This document shows positions 16,033 to 24,369 of a DNA stretch of 64,000 bases, one piece after another. The notes under the pieces are model-generated. The model made no database searches. It saw only the letters and a program-made list of their open reading frames with translations, and was not told the DNA's origin. The stretch comes from RGIG3701 sp030530205 (GTDB lineage: Bacteria; Planctomycetota; Planctomycetia; Pirellulales; Thermoguttaceae): positions 1 through 64,000 of the forward strand of contig JAUMVK010000019.1 in assembly GCA_030530205.1 (NCBI GenBank). Direction: 5' to 3'. A program made the position numbers and the translations under genes. Each line of letters opens with the position of its first letter. Positions within the stretch are counted from its first letter, which is position 1.

Positions 16033-17508
16033 ATGAAAAAATTTGCCTTAAAAACTTTATGCATCCTTTTTCTTCTGGGCTTTGCCGTGAGTAATGCCTT
16101 TGCTGAGGAAAAGTCGGGTTCCGCTCAGGTATCACCCGAAATGATGGAACGATTTGAACGCCTTGAGGCAGAGACAAAACAACTCCGGGAAGAGGTCGCG
16201 CGTCTGAACGCTCAAAAGAAGAGCGTGGTGAAAAGCTCAGGAGAAGTTTCCGAAGAGATACCCGTTCTTCCTCAGGGTGAAATGGTGGTTCCGGAATCAA
16301 TGGTTGGGGCAAATATTGATTCAGAATTCAACGGCTCGGAACAGGAAAGAATGACCCGTGCCGAGGTGGATGCCTATATCGAGAGGTACATTCACGACAG
16401 CGCTTGGAAAGTGGGTAAAATGAAGGTCACGCCTTACGGGATGATTTGGGCGTCGCTGCTTTATACGGACCGGAAAACGGATATGGCAGACTGGATCGGG
16501 AATCCGCTTCCCGGGGCCGCCAACGACCGGGCCGTCACGTCCATTTCTGCCCGAGCAACACGTTTGGGGTTGAAAATAGACGCGCCAGATGTGAATATTC
16601 TGGGTGGGATGAGGTCCTACGGTCTGGTGGAAATCGACTTCGAGAATAATTGCAACGCTGAAAATAAAGGAACGATCCAGCTCCGTGAAGCGTACTGGGC
16701 CCTGGAAAATGATTGTTACAAGATCCTTTTTGGTCAGACCAAAGATATAATCTCGCCCTTATACGCGCATTTTTATGACTATAATGCCTTGTATGGGCTT
16801 GGAAACCTTGGTTACCGGAACCCGATGTTGAGTTTTACGCGGTACTTCCATCTTTCGCAAAACGTTCGCATGGATTGGACGACCGGATTGGTACAGATTT
16901 GCGGGATGGATCATACGGGCTTTGACCAGATGGGGAGTTACCCGTCCATTCAGAGCCGTATCGGTTGGACGATTGCCCGGGATTGCTGCAGATATCCGGT
17001 CAAATTCGGCATCGGCGCGCATATCGGCGAGCAGCGTTATGATTTTCCGGCTGAATCAGACAGGATCCAGTCCTGGTCTGTGAACCTGGACCTTGAACTC
17101 CCGGTTACGGATCGGTTTGGTGTCCGCGGGGAATTCTTCCACGGTCAGGGACTTGCGGGAAATGTGGGCGGCTGCATGCAAAGTATCGACTATAATCCTG
17201 TGACGGGTCTTGGAACGCGCAACAGTATTCACAGTACCGGTGGTTGGGCTGAGATTTGGTGGGATTGGACCGACCAGCTCCATTGGGCTGTTGGTTACAG
17301 TGTGGACGACCCGAATAATGGAGACATTGAGGAGTGTAGAATCCTGAACAATCGTATCATATTTATCAATGTGAAGTACGATTTTACGAAGTTCCTGTCC
17401 TCCGGCCTCCAATATACGTACCACACAACCGACTACCGCCCGGGAGTGTACTCGGAGGATTCTGCCCACGCGAACGGGCTCGAGTGGATGTGGAGACTGA
17501 CGTTCTGA
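16033..17508 (+). CDS. Outer-membrane porin with N-terminal coiled coil
   Basis: A 491-residue outer-membrane beta-barrel protein. A signal peptide ends at NAFA. A heptad-rich coiled coil follows at ~45-70 (MMERFERLEAETKQLREEVARLN), then a barrel of alternating aromatic strands (RATRLGLKIDA, GTIQLREAYWAL, WSVNLDLELPV, RFGVRGEFFHG, LHWAVGYSVDD, LSSGLQYTYHT) ending in a C-terminal phenylalanine (WMWRLTF), the usual signal for barrel insertion. AGGA precedes the start. The coiled coil may span towards peptidoglycan or trimerise the porin. Solute specificity is unknown. Confidence 0.75.
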   Translation: MKKFALKTLCILFLLGFAVSNAFAEEKSGSAQVSPEMMERFERLEAETKQLREEVARLNAQKKSVVKSSGEVSEEIPVLPQGEMVVPESMVGANIDSEFNGSEQERMTRAEVDAYIERYIHDSAWKVGKMKVTPYGMIWASLLYTDRKTDMADWIGNPLPGAANDRAVTSISARATRLGLKIDAPDVNILGGMRSYGLVEIDFENNCNAENKGTIQLREAYWALENDCYKILFGQTKDIISPLYAHFYDYNALYGLGNLGYRNPMLSFTRYFHLSQNVRMDWTTGLVQICGMDHTGFDQMGSYPSIQSRIGWTIARDCCRYPVKFGIGAHIGEQRYDFPAESDRIQSWSVNLDLELPVTDRFGVRGEFFHGQGLAGNVGGCMQSIDYNPVTGLGTRNSIHSTGGWAEIWWDWTDQLHWAVGYSVDDPNNGDIEECRILNNRIIFINVKYDFTKFLSSGLQYTYHTTDYRPGVYSEDSAHANGLEWMWRLTF

Positions 17509-17521
17509 TTGAATGGATCAT

Positions 17522-17615
17522 AAAGAACGAGTCAAGCGCAATCGAAAAGCAGACGTTAAATGTCAAATTTTTTTCACCCAGCTGTCTGCTTTTCGCTTGT
17601 ACTGACTCGTTCTTT
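17522..17615. terminator. Large bidirectional hairpin between converging genes
   Basis: Two nested stems: AAAGAACGAGTCA (17522-17534) pairs with 17603-17615, and CGAAAAGCAGAC (17543-17554) pairs with 17584-17595. A T-run follows. It separates the porin gene from the converging dehydrogenase gene and overlaps the latter's stop codon. Confidence 0.7.
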
Positions 17616-18682
17616 TAATTTGTCATTTCTTCATTCTCTGTTGTTTTCGCCATCAGCCTCTGAATGTAAATGCCGCGCGCAAGGTCCGGCTCGTCGCCGA
17701 GTTTTCGGCCTGCCGCCACGTTGCGCAGGAAGTGGGCTACCGACGTGCAGTGCGCCCGCACCCAGCCGATCCCCGACTTCGTCGCCGGGAAATCCGTATC
17801 GGGCAGTTCGTAGCGGTTTCCGACGGCCAGCTGCTGCCAGCCTCCCTCGCCGCTGAAAAACTCAAGAAAATGCGGGTCCTGAAGGTCGAAACGCACCGCG
17901 CCTTTCGTCCCGTAAATTTCCACGGTCATGTCGTTTTCGGTCCCGTGCGCCATCTTGGACGCCTGGAGGGTCCCGATCGCGCCGTCTTTCGTCCGCCAGA
18001 CCATCGCCATGGAATCTTCCGCCCGCTCCGGATTTTTCGCATCCGCCGAGGCCGAAAACGAGAAAGCCTCGTCCAGCGGTCCGGCAAGCCAGTCGGTCAG
18101 CTCGATCAGGTGCGACCCAATGTCCATCAACGCCCCGCCGCCGCACTGCTTCAGGTTCTTCCAGCGGATCGGCCGATTCGGATCGACGTGCGAGTTCTGC
18201 ATATACGACCCGCGAAACTCCACGACCCGACCGATTTTCCCGTCGGAGATCAGCTTCTTCGCCAGCATTGCCGAGGCAAAGAAGTGAATGTGAAACGCGA
18301 CCTGGGAAACGCCCCGGTAGTCGGCCAGAAGCGTTTCCAGCTCGTCGGCTTCCGCGGCGTTCAGAACGACCGGTTTCTCGCAGTAAATGTGCTTTCCCGC
18401 AGCAATGGCCGCCTTCAGAGCCTCAAAATGCAGATGGTTGGGGAGGCAAACGTCCACCACGTCAACTTCAGGGGCGGCGACCGCGGCGCGCCAGTCCGTC
18501 AGCGGGATCGCCCCCGGGCAAAGCGCAGCGGCTTTGGCGGCGGTTTCCGGCCGGGAGTTGACCACGTACTTGACCCGGACCTCACAAGGAACGGGGTCGG
18601 AATAAAAAGGAAGCGTCGAGTAGGCGTAGGCGTGGACTTTGCCGATGGCTCCGCCTCCAAGCAGGGCGATGGTGGTCTTCAT
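17615..18682 (-). CDS. Gfo/Idh/MocA-family NAD(P)-dependent oxidoreductase
   Basis: A 355-residue cytoplasmic sugar dehydrogenase-like protein. The N-terminal Rossmann motif is IALLGGGAIGKVH, the family signature is HIYCEKPVVLN with the catalytic lysine, and the substrate domain has GGGALMDIGSHLIELTDW with the conserved Asp and His. These enzymes oxidise or epimerise sugars and inositols, and partner with keto-glycoside hydrolases such as DUF1080. The start at 18682 has AAGG 9 nt upstream; the longer frame from 18736 has no support. It lies 26 nt after the GT2 gene and is probably co-transcribed with it. Confidence 0.85.
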   Translation of the reverse strand: MKTTIALLGGGAIGKVHAYAYSTLPFYSDPVPCEVRVKYVVNSRPETAAKAAALCPGAIPLTDWRAAVAAPEVDVVDVCLPNHLHFEALKAAIAAGKHIYCEKPVVLNAAEADELETLLADYRGVSQVAFHIHFFASAMLAKKLISDGKIGRVVEFRGSYMQNSHVDPNRPIRWKNLKQCGGGALMDIGSHLIELTDWLAGPLDEAFSFSASADAKNPERAEDSMAMVWRTKDGAIGTLQASKMAHGTENDMTVEIYGTKGAVRFDLQDPHFLEFFSGEGGWQQLAVGNRYELPDTDFPATKSGIGWVRAHCTSVAHFLRNVAAGRKLGDEPDLARGIYIQRLMAKTTENEEMTN

Positions 18683-18708
18683 AAACGAAACCTTAAAACC
18701 TTCCTTTC

Positions 18709-19422
18709 TCACTTTCGAAGCGTCAGGAGCGTCCAAACCGCCCGGAAACTTTCTTTCAGCGAGATTTTCGACTTGCCGCAGACCCGGTCCTCAAAAACGA
18801 TCGGGACCTCGCTCATGGTCGCGCCGACGAGTTTCAGCCGCCAGAGCGCCTCCTCAAAGAACGAGTACCCACGCGACTGGAAACGGGAAAAATCGAGTTT
18901 TTGGAGCGTTTCGACGCGGTAATTCCGGAACGAGCCGCTAATGTCGTGGACCTTCAGCCCGAGCAGTGTCCGGCCGAACGCGTTGATCGAGCGGCTCATC
19001 ACGTGCCGGACAAACGGCCAACCGACGATCCCTCCCCCTGGGACGTAGCGGGAACCGACCACCACGTCCTCCGTGCCCGACGCAAGCGCCTCGACGTACT
19101 TCGGGTGGTGACTGAAATCCGCGTCCATGTTGATCATGCGGTCGTACCCGTTCCGGATCGCGTACTGCATCGCCTCAATGACGGCGGTCCCCAGCCCGTT
19201 TTTCCCGGGGCGGTGGAGGCATTTCAGACGTGAAAACTCCACTGCGTGTTCGTCGCACCAGCGGCCTGTTCCGTCCGGCGAATTGTCGTCGATGACCAAA
19301 ACGTCGAACTCAAACCCTTTCTGCGCCGCGAACCGGTCCGTCTCCCGGAAAAGCTCCGCAACCAGCCGTGGAAGGTTTTCGATCTCGTTGTACGTGGCAA
19401 TAGTGATCAGAAACCGCATCAT
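18709..19422 (-). CDS. GT2 glycosyltransferase, polyprenol-phosphate mannose synthase-like
   Basis: A 237-residue inverting GT-A glycosyltransferase. Visible motifs are TIATYNEIENLP at the start, VIDDNSPDGTG, LHRPGKNGLGTAV, the metal-binding MDADFSHHP, and GSRYVPGGG and RNYRVETL downstream. This pattern is typical of dolichol-/polyprenol-phosphate mannosyltransferases, which load mannose on a lipid carrier at the inner membrane face. The C-terminal half ends without membrane spans, as in the short bacterial form. No ribosome-binding site is seen, since the palindrome AATTATGAATTTTGAATTAT abuts the start codon. A start one codon later (19419) is equally possible. Confidence 0.85.
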   Translation of the reverse strand: MMRFLITIATYNEIENLPRLVAELFRETDRFAAQKGFEFDVLVIDDNSPDGTGRWCDEHAVEFSRLKCLHRPGKNGLGTAVIEAMQYAIRNGYDRMINMDADFSHHPKYVEALASGTEDVVVGSRYVPGGGIVGWPFVRHVMSRSINAFGRTLLGLKVHDISGSFRNYRVETLQKLDFSRFQSRGYSFFEEALWRLKLVGATMSEVPIVFEDRVCGKSKISLKESFRAVWTLLTLRK

Positions 19423-19423
19423 T

Positions 19424-19448
19424 AATTATGAATTTTGAATTATGAATT
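19424..19448. repeat. Short A/T palindrome at a gene start (repeat family E)
   Basis: AATTATGAATT occurs twice around TTG, directly abutting the GT2 start codon. A related string (AATTACGCATTACG ... GAATTACGCATTA) abuts the kdsD start at 56400-56432. Confidence 0.55.
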
Positions 19449-19510
19449 GAAATGGACCCAAAACGGCAAACCCGTTTCCAACGTGCAAGCCTCCCCCGCT
19501 GCCGGCCTTG

Positions 19511-19645
19511 ATTTAAACACGGATTTTCACGGATTAAAAGGATTTCCACCGATTTTTTAAAGGAAGTTTAAGGGGCGGCGGGAATTTCGATGCAAAAAAC
19601 GGAATCCTTTTAATCTTTTTAATCCGTGGAAATCCGTGTTTAAAT
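19511..19645. repeat. Repeat family C, copy 3 (135-bp palindromic element)
   Basis: ATTTAAACACGGATTT arm at 19511, complementary arm ending at 19645, with the secondary TCACGGATTAAAAGGATTT arms inside. It lies between two minus-strand genes. Confidence 0.85.
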
Positions 19646-19713
19646 CAAGGTGGGAAGTGGAAAAGGCCGGGCGTTTAAATGGATCGGACCCGGAAATTTT
19701 CTTTAATTCGTAA

Positions 19714-20214
19714 TCAGATTTTGCATTTAACGACGATTTTTTTCACTTTTTTCGGCTCGTCCTCAAAAATCTGGCTGGCGTGCACGTCTTCCGGGGCGAA
19801 AATGCAGAACTCACCGGCTTTCACGAGGATTTTTTGCGGCGACGTCGCGCACGGCGCCCAGAATGGCATCACGGACTTCGGGTAGAACACGATGTCGTTC
19901 TCGTCGCTGTACCCGCCGTCCAGCGTCGGGAGATCGGGCGTGCAGACGGCGTAACCCATCAGTTCTTCACCCTCGACCATGACCTGAATGTCAATGTACT
20001 TCCGGTGCGACTCCAGCACGACCTTTTCGGCCGGTTTCGTCTCGTACTCGGAAAAACTGATGTAAATGTTCTCCCCGTCGATCGGCGTTTTGCCAAGCGG
20101 AAGGGCGGCGTAGTCGTGCGACTTCAGCCACGCGATCGCCTGCGCGACGGTTTTGGGGTAGGCGGCAATTTCCGGAGTTTCCGGCGTAACATCGGCGAGT
20201 TTGGCGTAAAACAT
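19714..20214 (-). CDS. YhcH/YjgK/YiaL family protein
   Basis: A 166-residue cupin-like protein of the DUF386 family. Family motifs are ESHRKYIDIQVMVEGEE, FSEYETKP and, near the end, LVKAGEFCIFAPEDVHAS, whose histidine and acidic residues can bind metal. Relatives are linked to sialic acid or aldose (anomer) processing. AAGGAG precedes the start. The nearby dehydrogenases suggest a role in catabolism of an acidic or amino sugar, but there is no direct evidence for a substrate. Confidence 0.85.
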   Translation of the reverse strand: MFYAKLADVTPETPEIAAYPKTVAQAIAWLKSHDYAALPLGKTPIDGENIYISFSEYETKPAEKVVLESHRKYIDIQVMVEGEELMGYAVCTPDLPTLDGGYSDENDIVFYPKSVMPFWAPCATSPQKILVKAGEFCIFAPEDVHASQIFEDEPKKVKKIVVKCKI

Positions 20215-20248
20215 GAAATTTTCTCCTTGGTTAAAGTTAATAAAGTGT

Positions 20249-20350
20249 AAGGCGGTAATGGAGCGCGGAGCGCAGAATTACGCGTCTGGTTGAATCGCCA
20301 TTACCGAAACCGGCGCGTAATTCCGGCCTACGGCCTTCATTTACCGCCTT
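20249..20350. repeat. Palindromic element D
   Basis: A 102-bp element with 10-bp perfect inverted ends (AAGGCGGTAA / TTACCGCCTT) and second-level arms GAATTACGCG / CGCGTAATTC. Only this copy was found. It fills most of the gap between two minus-strand genes. Confidence 0.7.
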
Positions 20351-20367
20351 CCATCAAATTCCAACGT

Positions 20368-21237
20368 TTAATATTTTATTAGCGCCTGCGTTCCTTCGTC
20401 GGCCAGGCCTCGCTCCATCAGCTCAGCGTAAAGTTTTTCCGCGAGCTGCACCGCCGGAATGTCCAGCCCCTTTTCTCGGGCCTCCTCCAGCGCGATCCGC
20501 AGGTCCTTCACGAAGTGCGTGATCTTGAATCCCGGCGCAAAATCCCCACGCAGGATCCTCGGGCCGAGATTTGAGAGCGACCAGCTTCCGGCCGCCCCGG
20601 TCGAGACGGATTCCAGCGCGTTCGGAACATCCAGCCCGACCGTCTGCGCGTAACGCAGCGCCTCGCACATGCCCATCATGTTCCCGGCGATGAGGATCTG
20701 GTTGACCATTTTCGTATGCTGGCCCATTCCGGGTGCGCCCTGCCAGCGGACATTCGTCCCGAGGACTTTCCAGATCGGCACCAGCGCGTCGAATGCCTCT
20801 CGCGGCCCGCCGACCATGATCGAAAGAGTCCCGTTTTTCGCGCCGACATCCCCGCCGGAGACGGGAGCGTCCAGTGCCCAAACACCCAGTTTTTCGGCTT
20901 CCCGGGCGATTTTCTCCGCCAGCGACGGCCGGCTCGTCGTGCAGTCCACGAGGATTTTCTGATTCGGGGACGGATTTTCGCGAAACCCCGCCAGCACGCC
21001 GGTCGTCGGGTTCAAAACCACGTCCTCGACGTCGGTCGGAAACCCGACCATGGTGAAAACGACGTCCGAGCGACGTGCGGCCTCGGCCGGTGATTCAGCC
21101 CAATGCGCTCCGGCATTCAACAAATCCCGTGCTTTGTCAGGCGTACGGTTAAAAACGGTACATTCGTTTCCGGCCTTCATCAGCCGGCTGCACATCGACC
21201 GGCCCATGATGCCGGTCCCAATCCAGGAAATCTTCAT
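20368..21237 (-). CDS. NAD(P)-binding beta-hydroxyacid dehydrogenase (3-hydroxyisobutyrate / tartronate semialdehyde reductase-like)
   Basis: A 289-residue cytoplasmic reductase. Motifs are WIGTGIMGRSMCSRLMKAG (Rossmann), DAPVSGGDVGAKNGTLSIMVGG (substrate loop) and GQHTKMVNQ with the catalytic lysine, followed by the all-helical C-terminal domain (GFKITHFVKDLRIALEEA). The exact hydroxyacid cannot be assigned. No clear ribosome-binding site precedes the start. A plus-strand consensus promoter lies just upstream, pointing away from this gene. Confidence 0.85.
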   Translation of the reverse strand: MKISWIGTGIMGRSMCSRLMKAGNECTVFNRTPDKARDLLNAGAHWAESPAEAARRSDVVFTMVGFPTDVEDVVLNPTTGVLAGFRENPSPNQKILVDCTTSRPSLAEKIAREAEKLGVWALDAPVSGGDVGAKNGTLSIMVGGPREAFDALVPIWKVLGTNVRWQGAPGMGQHTKMVNQILIAGNMMGMCEALRYAQTVGLDVPNALESVSTGAAGSWSLSNLGPRILRGDFAPGFKITHFVKDLRIALEEAREKGLDIPAVQLAEKLYAELMERGLADEGTQALIKY

Positions 21238-21262
21238 TTTCGAAATAATTTTTTAGGGACCA

Positions 21263-21290
21263 TTGACAAAATCTGAAAAATGGGTATAAT
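21263..21290 (+). promoter_or_regulatory. Consensus promoter with no obvious sense gene (antisense to trmL)
   Basis: Perfect TTGACA (21263-21268), 16-nt spacer, perfect TATAAT (21285-21290). It fires rightward into the 3' end of the minus-strand trmL gene; the next plus-strand gene starts 743 nt away. Confidence 0.6.
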
Positions 21291-21326
21291 GTATAAAATT
21301 TGCGGAAAAGCAAAACTCATCTCATT

Positions 21327-21800
21327 TTATTTTTCCTCAAATCCAATTTGACGCATCGCCTCAAACGCGCTGATTCCTACGCTAACGGAGAGATTCAAAC
21401 TTCGGACCTGCGGACGAATCGGAATACGAACGAGCTGATCCACATACATTTCGTGAAATGAATCAGGAAATCCCTGCGTTTCACAGCCATAAACCAGTAC
21501 ATCGCCAGAACGATAATTAATGGTTTGGTAGCATTTCGACGCTTTCTTTGTGAAAAAGAAATAGCGGTCCCATTGGGGGAGTTTTTCACGTAAAGCGTCC
21601 CAGTTTTCCACGATCTCCCAATCGAGAAACTGCCAATAATCCAAACCTGCCCGTTTCAAATTTCTGTCGGTAATTTGAAAACCCATCGGGCGTACCAGCC
21701 ATAATTTGGCGCCGAGGCCCACGCAAGTGCGCCCCACCGCGCCTGTATTATGAGGAATCTCTGGCTGGAATAAAACAATATTAAGTTTGCTACAATCCAT
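21327..21800 (-). CDS. trmL: tRNA (cytidine/uridine-34-2'-O)-methyltransferase TrmL
   Basis: A 157-residue SPOUT-fold enzyme that 2'-O-methylates the wobble base of tRNA-Leu isoacceptors using S-adenosylmethionine. Family motifs are VLFQPEIPHNTGAVGRTC near the start, LVRPMGF, LVYGCETQGFP, and the knot sequence IPIRPQVRSLNLSVSVGIS. The length is typical of the minimal family. No ribosome-binding site is obvious. A consensus promoter on the opposite strand may produce an antisense transcript through it. Confidence 0.92.
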   Translation of the reverse strand: MDCSKLNIVLFQPEIPHNTGAVGRTCVGLGAKLWLVRPMGFQITDRNLKRAGLDYWQFLDWEIVENWDALREKLPQWDRYFFFTKKASKCYQTINYRSGDVLVYGCETQGFPDSFHEMYVDQLVRIPIRPQVRSLNLSVSVGISAFEAMRQIGFEEK

Positions 21801-22032
21801 ACAAACCGTAAATTTACATTTTTATTTCAGTTTTATTTTAAATTTTTCTTAAATTTTGTTAAATTGATTAAAAATGGCGGATTTTTTAACCGACAAACTT
21901 TTTGCAAACGCTACACTTTTGGTAGTTTATTTATGTTTTGCAGTTTTCTTAAACTCGCAAAATAAACTGCCGTTGGTCCCTTGTTTTCATTAAGGAAGTG
22001 GTCGGTCCACCTCAAGACGAAAGGATTTTGTT

Positions 22033-23019
22033 ATGAACAGACGTGTAGGATTCATTCTTTTAATTTTGTGTTTTTTGGAGGCTTGTGCCGCCATTTATAC
22101 AAATGACCTGGACGCCCGCCCGTTCCGTCGTTTCGCCCCACGGACGTATTCTACCACAAATCGCCAACCTGCGCAAGCTGGGGTGGTGCAGAGAACGGCA
22201 GAAAAACCTGTAATTCCTGAATTAAAAGAGGAAATTCAGCAGCCGAAGGCGCAGCCACAGATCGAAAAGGCCAATCTGACGGAAGCGGTTCAGCCGAAAA
22301 CGGAGCCGAAACGTCACACGGTACTCACCGAGCCAGTCATTACGAAGGGTTTTTCGCCTTACGAATTCCTGGGTATGGATTTTTCGGAAACGATTACCCA
22401 ATTCCCTGAGGAGGAACGTTCAGTTTTGGAACAGCTTATCGAGTGGTCCGAAGTTGATTATGCGTCCATCTTGTCCGAGAAATATCCGAACGTTCGGCCC
22501 GAAGTTATGGAAGCCCTTGTAAAAATCACGGACGGGGTTCACAATAAAGCCAGTCGTCAAGAGTTGGGCAAAATCGTGAATTCCATCCCATTTTCACCAC
22601 GTCAGTTGACTTCCGCGGAAGTCCTCGCGATCAATCAGGAGCTTGCTCCTGCGGTGGATGAAGAAGAATTCCGCGCGATCCTTGGCCTGAACCAGTTCCG
22701 GATGCGCAGCGGCCTGCGTCCTTTGCTGATCGACCTGCTTCTGGTCCTCGTTTCCCGTGGGCACAGCAGTGATATGCAGCGTTTCGGTTTCTTCTCGCAC
22801 AATTCCCCGGTAAGCGGAAAAGGAACTTTCTCGAGCCGTGCGCGTCAGCTTGGCGCCAGCGCGAGTGCGGAAAATATTTATATGGGTTCCTACAGCGGAA
22901 ATGCTGCGAACAACGCCTGGATCAATAGCAGCGGACACCGTGCCAATATGCTTGGTGGTTACTCCCGCGTAGGAGTCGGACGAATCGGCGGATTCTTCAC
23001 CCAAATGTTCGGAAGATGA
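22033..23019 (+). CDS. Secreted CAP-domain (SCP/PR-1-like) protein
   Basis: A 328-residue exported protein. A signal peptide (MNRRVGFILLILCFLEACA) is followed by a Pro/Gln/Lys-rich linker (~30-105), a helical middle region, and a C-terminal CAP domain from ~215. The CAP residues are present: LNQFRMRSGLRPL, SRGHSSDMQRFGFFSHNSPV, ENIYMG, and WINSSGHRANMLGG, ending RVGVGR. Bacterial CAP proteins are extracellular and of varied, mostly unknown role. AAAGGA precedes the start. The 21801-22032 leader shows no clear promoter. Confidence 0.85.
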   Translation: MNRRVGFILLILCFLEACAAIYTNDLDARPFRRFAPRTYSTTNRQPAQAGVVQRTAEKPVIPELKEEIQQPKAQPQIEKANLTEAVQPKTEPKRHTVLTEPVITKGFSPYEFLGMDFSETITQFPEEERSVLEQLIEWSEVDYASILSEKYPNVRPEVMEALVKITDGVHNKASRQELGKIVNSIPFSPRQLTSAEVLAINQELAPAVDEEEFRAILGLNQFRMRSGLRPLLIDLLLVLVSRGHSSDMQRFGFFSHNSPVSGKGTFSSRARQLGASASAENIYMGSYSGNAANNAWINSSGHRANMLGGYSRVGVGRIGGFFTQMFGR

Positions 23020-23054
23020 TTTTTTAGCGAAACCTTAACCGGAACCATTTATTC

Positions 23055-23100
23055 AGGTTTTTGAAGAGGGGCTTTTCCCTCTTTGAAAACCTTTTTATTT
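23055..23100 (+). terminator. Intrinsic terminator after CAP-domain gene
   Basis: A 16-bp stem with two mismatched positions (AGGTTTTTGAAGAGGG / CCCTCTTTGAAAACCT), GCTTTT loop, and TTTTATTTT tail. Confidence 0.85.
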
Positions 23101-23129
23101 TGGCCTCATGAATCTTCTTTTCCCTGGCC

Positions 23130-23158
23130 TTGACTTTTCTTTCAAAGTCCTGTAAAAT
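23130..23158 (+). promoter_or_regulatory. Sigma70 promoter of the lipoprotein gene
   Basis: TTGACT (23130-23135), 17-nt spacer, TAAAAT (23153-23158), 46 nt before the start at 23205. Confidence 0.7.
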
Positions 23159-23204
23159 TAAATAAATTGACCCATTGAGTTCCTCCTTTCAGATTCCTGA
23201 GCCT

Positions 23205-24287
23205 ATGAAACTCCACATATTCTTTTTACTGTTTCCACTCCTTTGCCTCGTCGGCTGCCACAAGACGGAGGAGGGGCAAGAGCCGAATCTGATCACGGAC
23301 GAGCAGGCGATTGAATTCTCACAGACGATTGAAAAATCGCTGAAGGCTGGCGATCCGGAACCGCTTGTACGCGCGGTGAACTGGAGTTCCCTGACCGACC
23401 GCGTTCTGGTCGGGATCCCTGAAAAAGACCGGGGGCGCTTTGACCGCCGCTACCTGATCCAGCTTTTTTCCGGCAGTGACTCCCTTGTCCAGAGCATCGC
23501 GCAGAAAGTCAAAGCGGGGGGATCTTACCACTTTCTGCGTCTGAGAAAACTCAACGACCAGACTTTCGTTGCAACGTTCCGCCTCATTGATGCGGATGGA
23601 GGGCTGGACTACCACGACCTTTACCTCGCGCGCCGGGGGCTTAATCTCGTTCAGATCGAGGATTTTTACCTCTACCATTTTGGAGAGACGTATTCCGAAT
23701 CACTCCGTCGTACACTGGCTCCTGAACTTTATTTTGAGGGTGTGAAAGATTTCGGTATGACTCTGACCGGTCAAATGCAGATTCTGATTCGAGAAAATAC
23801 CGAGTTGATCAGTGAGTTGACCAAAGCGTATGAGGCCAAAAATATTCAGCGTTCCCTCGATTTGTACGACCAGCTTCCCGAGGAACTGCAAAGGCTGAAA
23901 ACGTTCCAGTTTTGGCGTCTCAAAATTGCGCAAAGTCACCCCGACCCGAGCGTTTATGTGTTTGTGCTGGCGGATGTACGAAAGCGTTTTGAGAAAGAAG
24001 TGTGGGCGGATTTTCTCTCACTCGACTATTTTCTCAATCGCAAGGAGTTCCAGAACGCGTTAATTTGTCTGGATCGCATTGATTTTCTCGTGGGCGGAGA
24101 TCCGTATCTGGAGAGTTTTCGCTGCTGGGCGTACCTGAATCTGAATAACGTGAAAGAAGCTCAAAAGCATCTGAACGCTGGCCTTGCAAAAGAGCCGGGC
24201 CTGGCGGAGGACCCATCCTTCAAGAGTTTGAAAAAGCGGCTGGAAAAGATGGAAAGCAAGCCGCTCAACCCGTTTGAGAATCAATAA
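23205..24287 (+). CDS. Lipoprotein with TPR-like helical C-terminus, unknown function
   Basis: A 360-residue protein with a lipoprotein signal: hydrophobic LHIFFLLFPLLC then lipobox LVGC. The N-terminal half (~35-170) has mixed strands (SYHFLRLRKLNDQTFVATFRLIDADGGLDYHDLYLAR) like a small barrel or NTF2-type domain. The second half is helical with repeat-like pairs (AYEAKNIQRSLDLYDQLPEELQ, FLNRKEFQNALICLDRI, AYLNLNNVKEAQKHLNAGLA), as in tetratricopeptide repeats. The start is the ATG at 23205; an in-frame TTG at 23175 would hide the signal peptide. Likely periplasm-facing and protein-binding; no family assigned. Confidence 0.75.
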   Translation: MKLHIFFLLFPLLCLVGCHKTEEGQEPNLITDEQAIEFSQTIEKSLKAGDPEPLVRAVNWSSLTDRVLVGIPEKDRGRFDRRYLIQLFSGSDSLVQSIAQKVKAGGSYHFLRLRKLNDQTFVATFRLIDADGGLDYHDLYLARRGLNLVQIEDFYLYHFGETYSESLRRTLAPELYFEGVKDFGMTLTGQMQILIRENTELISELTKAYEAKNIQRSLDLYDQLPEELQRLKTFQFWRLKIAQSHPDPSVYVFVLADVRKRFEKEVWADFLSLDYFLNRKEFQNALICLDRIDFLVGGDPYLESFRCWAYLNLNNVKEAQKHLNAGLAKEPGLAEDPSFKSLKKRLEKMESKPLNPFENQ

Positions 24288-24303
24288 AAGCGCATAACGA
24301 CAT

Positions 24304-24350
24304 AAAAACCGCCCTGCAGGAACGACGTTTCCTTTTCAGGACGGTTTTTT
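24304..24350. terminator. Bidirectional terminator between converging genes
   Basis: AAACCGCCCTG pairs with CAGGACGGTTT (one mismatch) around a 20-nt loop, with T6 on the plus side and an A-run on the other, serving both the lipoprotein gene and the minus-strand gene at 24370. Confidence 0.8.
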
Positions 24351-24369
24351 CTCAAAAAATCAGCTGAAC

